A stretch of 64,000 bases of DNA, from positions 8,434-72,433 of the forward strand of contig KV748206.1 of NCBI GenBank assembly GCA_001692895.1, read 5' to 3'. Source of the stretch: Cenococcum geophilum 1.58. Its lineage: Eukaryota > Ascomycota > Dothideomycetes > Gloniales > Gloniaceae. The notes under the pieces were generated by a model. The model did no database searches and had not been told where the DNA came from. It saw only the letters and a list, made by a program, of their open reading frames with translations. Every line of letters starts with the position of its first letter. Positions within the stretch are counted from its first letter, which is position 1. The translations under genes and the position numbers were made by a program. Positions 56,401 to 64,000 of this stretch are shown in pieces.

Positions 56401-56783
56401 AGCAAGAGCTCCAGCAGTATATATCTTATTAAGAATAAGACGTTATATGTGGGTTAATTTTAGTTTTATATATATAAGTGATTTATTATAGATATGTAGA
56501 TATATATAAAATATAAAAAATATAAAAAAGTAAATTTTTAAATAGTAAATAGCTTATTTATTACTATTTTTAATAAAAAGTTAACTAAATTAATAAAAAA
56601 TAAATATATATAAAAAATAAATATTTTTTTTTATAAAAATAATTTCTATATATTAAATAATTATATTAATAGTTTTTTTTAATTATATTATTTATTAGGG
56701 GGGTATTAGTTAAGGATAAACAGTGTCTCGCTTGGGGGGGTGTCTCGCTTGGGGGGGTGTCTCGCTTGGGGGTGAGGCACGTT

Positions 56784-56960
56784 ACAATGTCGACGAAATG
56801 CTGCCGAAGGCCACCACTAAAAACACCGAATATATATATATTTTGAGGAAGTTGAGAAAAAGTCGTGATGCATGACGTCACAGTTGTACGTTTCTGCCCT
56901 TCATTCATCAACCAGCTGCTGATTTTATAGGAAAATCCTCCATCAGAGTCCTCCCCCGAA
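56784..56960. other. Short spacer after the TIR element
   Basis: Ordinary composition returns directly after 56,783. No feature recognised except that the small plus-strand frame begins at 56,961. Confidence 0.4.
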
Positions 56961-57245
56961 TTGTTACCACCCATAGGCTTTATACGCGTTCCTGATGTTG
57001 ATAAGGATAAGCCAATAGAGGATCAGCTTAAGGTTATAAGGGAGGACGTGTTATACACGTCAAATGAGGTGTATCAGGTGTTGCAGGTGGTTGAACGGTT
57101 CAATCAGCGATTGTTCGGTATAGAGGCTCGATTAAAGGCAATAGAGGAGGGCCTGAAGGAAGTCAAGAAAGGTGCTGCGGCAAAAGCTCAATTATCTTTG
57201 GAGTCTCAATATCGGAGGCGTGAGGAAGTAGAGGATCAAAAATAG
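56961..57245 (+). CDS. Small coiled-coil protein, hypothetical
   Basis: 94 codons starting MLPPIGFIRVPDVDKDKPIE. Residues about 20-75 (DQLKVIREDVLYTSNEVYQV, VERFNQRLFGIEARLKAIEE and onward) have a regular heptad-like pattern of hydrophobics and charged residues, which suggests a coiled coil. It ends in a basic tail. No family recognised; it may be a fragment of a larger protein or a short real gene. It lies 177 bp from the repeat block and faces a minus-strand small frame. Confidence 0.4.
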   Translation: MLPPIGFIRVPDVDKDKPIEDQLKVIREDVLYTSNEVYQVLQVVERFNQRLFGIEARLKAIEEGLKEVKKGAAAKAQLSLESQYRRREEVEDQK

Positions 57246-57304
57246 TCACCTGATCGTCGCCTGCTGAACGGAGGCTGTCAGAGCACCGAAGGCACAGAGG
57301 AAGC

Positions 57305-57843
57305 CTACAAACCTCGCATTCGTATACTGTTCGCCTTATCTTCGCTGTGAGCTTCCTTGCCTACTTCCATCCAGCATCCAGCATCTTGGTGAGCCCTTAT
57401 AGCCATGCTTCTTTGTAAAGCCTTTGATACAGCGGTGAGTTCGCGTTTTACACCGTCGAATCGCAGGTAGTGGGGTTTTGACAGTGACGTAGGTGGTTTT
57501 TCGATTTGTTCCAATATTTTTATGAGCGGGTCCAACACCAGGTTGATATTGTCCATATTTTTGTAAGCTCGAACGGAGAAGGCGCTTAGTATCTTGCTCA
57601 TTTAGGCCCGTCTGCCGGCTGCCCGTAATAACGAGGTTCCGTGCTGATCGTATGCGGGGGCGGCGATGGGTTTGGGGGGTCTACTTGATGCCCGGGAGAT
57701 CTTGTTGATAATGCGGCTGCTCTCGAGGACTTTATTAGTGCATTCACACCGCCCCTTTCCGGCTCCCCCATTGAAATCCGTAACACTGCAATTTTAGCGT
57801 AGAGGGCGTCGTAGGTTGGGAACGTACGACTTTCTAGCAACAA
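57305..57843 (-). CDS. Hypothetical small gene(s), two overlapping frames
   Basis: Two frames abut on the minus strand: 57,843-57,598 (81 aa, MLLESRTFPTYDALYAKIAV, ending Pro-rich) and 57,601-57,305 (98 aa, MSKILSAFSVRAYKNMDNIN, then LVLDPLIKILEQIEKPPTSL, helical). They overlap by four bases in different frames. A spliced product or a frameshifted gene is possible, but I find no clear intron. No family recognised. Confidence 0.35.
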
Positions 57844-58214
57844 TAAGACTAATGTATACTTTGGTGGTATGTACAGCCTATGGATATTTGAAGTGCAAGG
57901 AATTTCTAGATACGCTTTGTTCCATATGCTATTGACGTGTACACCTCGTACAAGGGAAATCTTATTCCTTGATTAGACCTCAGTCATGTGCACTACAAGT
58001 TTAGCGTATATGGGTGTGTTGGGGTCATGATGTACATTGGGATTTACAAAACTGGTATGAAGTGTGTGGATACAAGAGTACCGCGGATTACGAGGCAGGT
58101 TTTAGATTTATTCGTAACGTCATTTCCAAGTTAGTAAAGGAAATGCCTTCTATGTGCATGTTGAATACCAAATCCCAACCCTGGAATGCAAATGCATCAT
58201 ATTAACGAAAACTC
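57844..58214. other. Intergenic, 3' side of the MFS gene
   Basis: 371 bp with no convincing feature. Confidence 0.4.
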
Positions 58215-60160
58215 TCACAACTTGACCGGCCGAATATCATCTAAACTCTCATTCGGCCTACTCTTGTCATTTCTCCCACAACTCTTCTCACTTTCCTTCT
58301 CCAGCTCGCCCTCCCTCGGCGCCTTCTTCCCCTCTTCCGCCGCCAACTCATCCAGTACCTTCCCTCCGGCGCCTTTCTCCACATCCTCTCCACCTCTGTT
58401 CTCACCTAACTGCGTCTTCTCGGCGGTCTTCCCATCCGCCGACCCGACAACCTTCTTCCGCATGCTCCAACCTCCACTCCACCCCACCCAGCTCGTCTCC
58501 CACGGGCCCCTTATAAAGCAAAACAACAGGGCCGCGCCAATAAACCCGACGCTCGCGCTACCGCTCCGGGTCCACCCACCACTCGCATAGATATGGCTCC
58601 CCGCCGCGGTCCCCACCAGCTGCCCACAGAAGGTCGCGACCATGAACGCCGTGTTGACTCTATTGCGCGCTTTGGGCTCGATCGCGTAGATGGCGGAGCG
58701 GTTCGCGATCTGGGCGATCTGTGTGCCGAAGTCGTTGGCGAAGGCCTGGATGACGGGCCCCGCGACAGTAAAGGGGCCGAGGTAGGTGCCGAGGCAGGTG
58801 CCGAGCAGGCAGCACACCACGCCGACGATGACGGAGAGGTGTGGGACGAAGCGGTCTGTGACGAGACGCGCGTAGATGGGGCCCAGGAACATGGCGGCGA
58901 TGCCGATGAGTCCGAAGAGCCCGATGATTACAGGGTCGTAGCTGTAAGGGGGCGAAGCGAGAAGGAAAGTTAGGGTGGTCCAGAAGTTTGTGAAGGTGGC
59001 GGAGGTGAAGAAGGAGATGAAGCAGGCTTGGACGAGTACCGGGTACTTGGTTAGCATGACGGGGATGCTCCAGAGCATTGAGAAGTAGTTAAGTCCGCCC
59101 GGGTTAGCGGATGGGTAGTCGGGCATGAAGAGCCAGAGGAGGATGAAGATTGTATATTGTAAGCCGAGTGACATCCAGTAGACGCTGCGCCACGATACGT
59201 AGGTAGTTATGGTGCCAGATAGCACGCGTGCAACGAGGATTCCAAGCATGAAGCCAGAGGCCACGATGGAGAGTGCGGCAGCGCGTCTATGAGGAGGAGC
59301 GAGGTCACCAACTAGTGGAAGCATTAGTTGCGGCGTTACGGTCGTAACAGCTGTAATGAAGGAGATAGCAGTAAAGACGGCGAGTGAGCTCGTGACACAA
59401 AGGCCAATCCTGGGATTGTGATTAGCGAGTGACTGTTGATATAGGAAGAACGTATCTCTGAGGATATGAAGCAGAATCAATACAAGAGGAATGCAAAATT
59501 AATAATGCTTTCGGAGACTCTAGTAGACTTCCAAGGCCTTTCAGGAATTCCTGGAAATGCGCTTTATTATGAGGCAATCAAGGTCTCAGCCAATCTTTCT
59601 ACATTGATTCCGCTCCACACTTCAGATTGATTGGATAAGCCATACCACATTGTGGCGGTGAAGAGCACCAACAGGAGAACGAAAGGCCTTCTCTTAAACA
59701 AATCTCCTAAAGGACACAGGAAGAGCAGACCAAATGCATAACCGGCCTGCATTGCCGTGGGTATCTGGGAGATTCTCTCGTAAGGGACATTAAAGTCATG
59801 AGCAAGGATGTTAAGAATAGGATGGTTGTAATATAGATTCGCAACAGTAAAGGCGCCAGCAAAGGCAAAAAGGATGTTCAGGGGCATTGAGAACTCCGGG
59901 GGCTTCTCTGGGTCCCAGCAGCATCGCGGAGGTGTCCATGTTAGAACATTACGTATCTTTCGCCATAATGGGATTGAATTGGAGGTTTCGTGATGGGAGG
60001 TTGGAGATGTGGAGGCGGAGTTCGATGACGGTGTGGCTTGTGCGTTCCCCACAATATTCTCGCTAACTTCATCCGTCATCGCGTGCTTTGGTGTTTCATG
60101 TCCAAACGGCGTCTGAAATCGATTGCTTTGGAGTTTCAAGAGGACATTAGTAGCTTGCAA
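58215..60160 (-). CDS. MFS transporter (DHA1-like), two exons, 569 aa
   Basis: Exon 1 is 60,160-59,646 and exon 2 is 59,409-58,215. The 236-nt intron (GTATGG, TCCCAG) is several times longer than others in the window, but its splice restores TATMW-IGLCVTSSLAVF in phase. The start may instead be the ATG at 60,079 (MTDEVSENIV, 542 aa). A Ser/Thr-rich cytosolic N-terminus precedes about 12 membrane helices. Motif A-like sequence lies in FLCPLGDLFKRRP after TM2, and AGYAFGLLFL precedes it. The C-terminal tail of about 90 residues is hydrophilic, Lys/Glu-rich. It belongs to the major facilitator superfamily and resembles bacterial-type multidrug/metabolite exporters. Substrate unknown. Confidence 0.88.
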
Positions 60161-60637
60161 GTAAAACCATTGCCGGGTCTCCTCAATCCTAAATCCGGTG
60201 CCGATAACCGTAGATACATATTGTAACCTTGACCTTGTTATTATTTGGCCTTGGCCCGAGTGTTCATCGTGAAGATACCTACCTACCTAGGGCAGGGTAT
60301 GCACCAAGACCCGCTTCCAGACAACCCCAACGGTAATCGACTCCCCCACCAGCCGAGGGGTTCTCACTCAACATCACCAACATCAAAATTGTCTACTGTA
60401 CTCAAGGGTTGAACAAGTGTTTTTATAAATTTATTCACCGAACCCCCACGGTGATTATAATAAGTCGAAGTAACGATGAGCGCCAATCTCGTACCATTTT
60501 TGATATCATCTTCACCTGACTCCAAGAAACACCGACATTCACTTCGTACCACCGTAAGTCTAGTGAGCCGGAATGGGGATGAAGAACGTTAGACATTTGG
60601 TGTACCATTCTACGCAGCCGTCGCCTGTCTGCTGTAT
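60161..60637. other. Intergenic between MFS and BTB genes
   Basis: 477 bp between two minus-strand genes, containing the MFS upstream region. No other feature recognised. Confidence 0.5.
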
Positions 60638-61966
60638 TTATGAGTGAGATACCACGGACCATTCCGAGTCCGAGTGGTCTTGGTCGTCGAGCAGATCATA
60701 ACCATCTCTCTGATGAAAGTTGCGCTGTTGAATCTTCTCAGAACTAACAGCGGCGGGTGGCTGAGTACTTGGTTCACCAACAGTAGTAGAACCGCCTTCC
60801 TCTGTGGGCCCATCCTGCAGATTCTCCTCCATGTCACCGACAGTTGGCCTGACGGTAAGGAATGAGTCATCCAACCTTTCTTTCTGGAATTGGAGCAGCG
60901 GTTCGACATCGCTCTGATCTCTGGAATCTAGTTCAGCCTCTGAGGAGGCGTCACTTGGATGATCATCCTCAGACAAGTTTGGTTCTATCTTTGGACGATG
61001 AACCAAAGTAAAGCCCTGAGCCTCATCACTTGAAGACTCTCCGCCACCCATAGGACTATTCCTTCTCGTTTCTTTTGGTCTATGCACGAATGTATAGCCT
61101 GACTCTGGGGGTACTTTTCGTCGCTTCCGTTCGCGGGCCTCAACGTTGATGTCTGAATGAGGATCGTCACACCAAAGTTCGAAGAGGAAATCGCCAAGGG
61201 CAATTTTGTCCATCTCAGCATCAGGATGCGGGTTTGGTCGACAAACGGGGAGACGCACGATATCGATTGCTCCTGTAACTTAGGAATTAACAAACTACCA
61301 CTGTGATCGTCGTGTCATATGGGGCTTACCGTCATCTTCAAATCCCCGTTTGAAACTAGTACGGCAAAGGTCTCGATGGAAAGGTTGCAGCTCAAAAGCC
61401 GTCTGTCGGAATTCCTTGTTCGTTCCAAGGCCATGGTACAGGAAACAGAAAACACAATAATTCAGAATGGTGTCTATAAGCGGCTTTTGATCCGACAAAT
61501 GTGCATATATAAACCTGATAGCTAGGCACAGGTCAATTGGTGGTGTTGGTTGACTGCATGACAGTTCAGTTTCCCGGATGATATTCGCGTGTGCTAATAC
61601 TTGGAGCTCTGGCACTTCGAAATGGTCTGCCATTCGACAGAGTTCTGCGTGGACGAGCAATGAGCAAGGGACATCGTAGTCGAGATAGTTGCCTTGGTAC
61701 AAGAAGCGGAGGAAGCACACCACAATTTCCTGAGAGTTTGCTTCTATGATGGCCTTGGGTATATCGTTGGCGCCTATCTCAAAAGACAATTCAAGTAACG
61801 GACATCGCTGGCCAATGATAACAGTATCCAGGTTGTAGATTGTTAAGGCGATTCCATTGGGGGTGATGACCATGAGAGAAGCATTGCCGGGAGGGAAATT
61901 CTGCAGGAAGTCAAAATTAGCCATCCTGGAATTCCTGCAGATAGCCTTCCACGATGTGAAGCTCAA
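60638..61966 (-). CDS. BTB/POZ-domain protein, two exons, 423 aa
   Basis: Exon 1 is 61,966-61,330 and exon 2 is 61,272-60,638; the 57-nt intron has GTAAGC and TTACAG and joins FEDD-GAIDIVRLPVCRPN. The start could also be the ATG at 61,924 (MANFDFLQNF). Exon 1 carries a BTB-like fold: LSFEIGANDIPKAIIEANSQ, EIVVCFLRFLYQGNY, then HAELCRMADHFEVPELQVLA. This is the usual pattern of fungal BTB proteins in which the LYxGDY-like strand precedes a helical back region. The C-terminal half is acidic and disordered, with a repeated SGYTFVHRPK/QGFTLVHRPK motif. Such proteins often mediate dimerisation or serve as Cul3 adaptors; the specific role is unknown. Confidence 0.85.
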
Positions 61967-62780
61967 TGTGGGCCGACTTCTGAGAGCTGTTCAGGACGAA
62001 TGAGAGCTGTAGCTTGAGAACTGATATACGAAAAAGACCGCGGTTTCCTCACAGTGAAAAGTAAAGAGAGGAAGAAGAGGTTTGGGATCGATGGTCTGCA
62101 ACGTAATCTTTGAGCGGCAAGGCTGCGAGCTGAGCTGTTCACGTCGCCTTGCGAATTAGGCTGCAGCAGTGTGTCGAGGCTGGGAAGCTTTCAAGTATTG
62201 CTTCGACTAGATTTCAGCTATGATTCGAATTCCTTGTGCTTGCTATGACCAAATTCCGCCTGGACAGCGGTAACTTATGGCTGGTAGTCCTGCCTAAAAG
62301 CTTGTAGACGAGCGGGGCTTGTTCAGCTTGGTAAACAGCCACGGGATCAGCAAGCAGTGTGATGCGCGAAGCATGGTGGAGGAACCCTTGAGCGGAGCAT
62401 CACCATCATTGGGCTGTGGAAGCCACTGCCAGGATGCTGGGGCAGAGAAGACCTCCAGCCACAGTACCTTCTGCATGATGATTAATGATCAATAGCTTCC
62501 ATCACAGCCACGCAGCAGTAACAGGACTCTGTGCATTGTACCTATTCTAGAAGACTGGTGCTGGTCCAAGCTGCTAAGCTCAGCCCCTTACGCGACGCCT
62601 TAGTTAGCCCGTCTGGCGGGGCGGTCGTGAGCATCCACTGGGAAACCTGACGGGAGCCTTAGAAACCATCATTTCTTCCAGACCACTGGAATCTCCAACG
62701 CTGAATCTGCTCTTTATATTCTTTTACATGCCAGCAAACCATCCAAACCCTAAAATACGCAACCTTTATTACCGTTAAAA
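61967..62780. promoter_or_regulatory. Divergent intergenic region, BTB gene / small membrane gene
   Basis: 814 bp between opposed start codons. No further gene, RNA or repeat recognised. Confidence 0.4.
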
Positions 62781-63228
62781 ATGGCGTGGTTCTCCATTCT
62801 TCCCGACAACCTTAGTGTTGTTGAGACCTGGGCAGCCCGTGTCTTCGTAGGTTGGCCTGAACATTCCAGCGCTCTCTTCAGCCGATTCAATGAGCTAACC
62901 ATGTTCGCTCTAATAGATATTCCTCGGTATGCTTACTATCGGGCCTTGGGCGGTGCTCCTTGTATATGACGTTCTCCTCTACGTCTGGCGGTCAATTACC
63001 CACGAAATACCATTTATCGGGGGCCGAGCTCGTGGAAAAGCTCGTCCACGAGCCCCGAGTCTTAAAGAAAGGCCTGACGGGCATCGCCGAAGATTCAGTC
63101 TCGCTCCAGCAACCTCACGAAATATCAGCTCTCTAGCTCGAACAACCGGAGACACTCGACCGGATGGTTCGGATTTGACTAGGCGATGCATCAACGAGGA
63201 TTACGAGGATAGCTCGTCGAGTACCTGA
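62781..63228 (+). pseudogene. Small membrane protein gene with an apparent one-base frame change
   Basis: The first frame starts at ATG 62,781 (MAWFSILPDNLSVVETWAAR) and is coherent up to about 62,926 (ALIDIPR). The continuation lies in another frame from about 62,928 (MLTIGPWAVLLVYDVLLYVW, then SITHEIPFIGGRARGKARPR) to the stop at 63,228. The second part has one clear membrane helix and a basic, Arg-rich tail. A single extra T near 62,927 would explain the break. A GTATGC donor sits at the same place, but no acceptor gives the right phase at a normal intron length. Either a real frameshift or an assembly error. Function unknown. Confidence 0.5.
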
Positions 63229-64000
63229 GTTGAGAATACTTGTTTCGGGAGCAACTTGCAGAATCTACGGAATATGCTCCGCCAAAGATCTCCAGATCTT
63301 CATTGGGAATCCGTCATGCATTGGCCTAACGACCTTGGAGACGAGTAGAAAGAATCCCGGATACACGGTGTTGTGAGCTGAGAGCTAAGGACTCAACAAA
63401 CACGTCATACGGATACTCCTATTGTAACGACAGATATGTTTGCTCTTCACAGCTTCTCAGAGCTCGTTTGGCCAAGCCCCGCTTCACCTGCGAGCTGTCG
63501 ACTACCAGATTCTGCCCCATCTCTGATATATCAATGCCGCGAGGCCAGATCCCAACTCCCTGAGCAATTTTTTGATGAATTACTCTTCCGCATAAACAGA
63601 ATGACGGTTCAAAATACTTAGATGCTGTCTAGGCAGCTGCTGGAGGTTCCATGCTGCCACAAAGGAACTTAGACTGAAGTGCAATACCCACAAAGCATTT
63701 CGCATACTAGAAACTTCAGCAGAATCCTTTGAATTTTGGGGAATACAGCTCGCCTCGCGCGCTAAACCTGGTCTTTATAGGTTCTAACACCCCAACATGC
63801 AGTCTGACGCAGTGAATGAAGCCATTTCATGGACATATTCAGAATCCTAAGAATATCAAACTGTTTCAAACATGTTCTATGATTTGGTTCCCTCCAGTTT
63901 GTGCAATGACTCTGGAACATCCGGTCGTCTCCGGTGTGGAAAACCTCCGCTCTGGTCTTTGCTGATATCTGTTATACCAATCTCTCTAAATCGGGCCTGT
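63229..64000. other. Intergenic to window end
   Basis: 772 bp with no convincing gene; the frame at 63,436-63,621 lacks conserved features. No RNA or repeat recognised. Confidence 0.45.

Larger units (their letters stand above)
49746..56783. mobile_element. TIR-bounded, extremely AT-rich element (interrupted by a LINE)
   Basis: The two outer ends are inverted copies of AACGTGCCTCACCCCCAAGC followed by tandem CCCCCAAGCGAGACAC units: two copies on the left (49,746-49,790), three on the right (56,721-56,783). A TA lies at each outer junction and may be the target duplication. Inside the left end are about 1.1 kb (49,800-50,870), and inside the right end about 0.25 kb (56,470-56,700), of DNA that is almost only A and T, with no coding frame. 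Between them sits a decayed non-LTR retrotransposon of more GC-rich composition. The simplest reading is a non-autonomous AT-rich DNA element of about 1.5 kb, later invaded by the LINE. No transposase is present. Confidence 0.65.

Noticed and set aside
58593..58973. Plus-strand frame of 126 codons
   Set aside because: Antisense shadow of the MFS transporter.

Overview
This looks like a filamentous ascomycete (Pezizomycotina) chromosome. Genes carry short spliceosomal introns of about 48-65 nt, the proteins (Sam50, Ubc6, Tfg1, Hgh1, a Cid1-type nucleotidyltransferase, MFS and BTB proteins) are of fungal type, and the transposon-filled part shows the footprint of repeat-induced point mutation (RIP): CpA to TpA changes on both strands, CAG codons turned into TAG, and catalytic Asp/Glu turned into Asn/Lys. 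I cannot name the species.

Layout. 1-26,876 is an AT-rich nest of transposable elements with no intact protein gene. From left to right it holds unclassified AT-rich sequence; a Tc1/mariner element (2404-3694); a Ty3/gypsy element on the minus strand (about 3.7-9.29 kb); a minus-strand Ty1/copia element (9.29-16.25 kb) that has itself received a hAT derivative, a 1.44-kb TIR element, two solo LTRs and a small MITE-like insert; a non-LTR RT fragment and a pogo/Fot-type transposase fragment; an apparently intact tRNA-Ser(CGA) gene; and a plus-strand copia element with both LTRs and a TAAGG target duplication (18,809-26,871), which carries a MITE in its 5' LTR, a 1313-bp LTR element with no pol, and a 1070-bp hAT-like element.

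26,877-49,745 is a gene island: a secreted glycoprotein, SAM50, UBC6, an MFS hexose transporter, a Cid1-like nucleotidyltransferase, TFIIF alpha, a large unknown protein with a C-terminal membrane segment, and HGH1. Three pairs are divergent (SAM50/UBC6, nucleotidyltransferase/TFG1, unknown/HGH1) and two convergent. They are housekeeping genes with no sign of a metabolic cluster.

49,746-56,783 is a second repeat block: a TIR-bounded, extremely AT-rich element interrupted by a RIP-decayed non-LTR retrotransposon. 56,784-64,000 is a second gene island: small coiled-coil ORFs, an MFS transporter with a long intron, a BTB-domain protein, and a small membrane protein gene split by an apparent one-base frame change.

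Gene models are my own reading of splice sites. Element boundaries rest on target-site duplications and terminal repeats that I found by eye.
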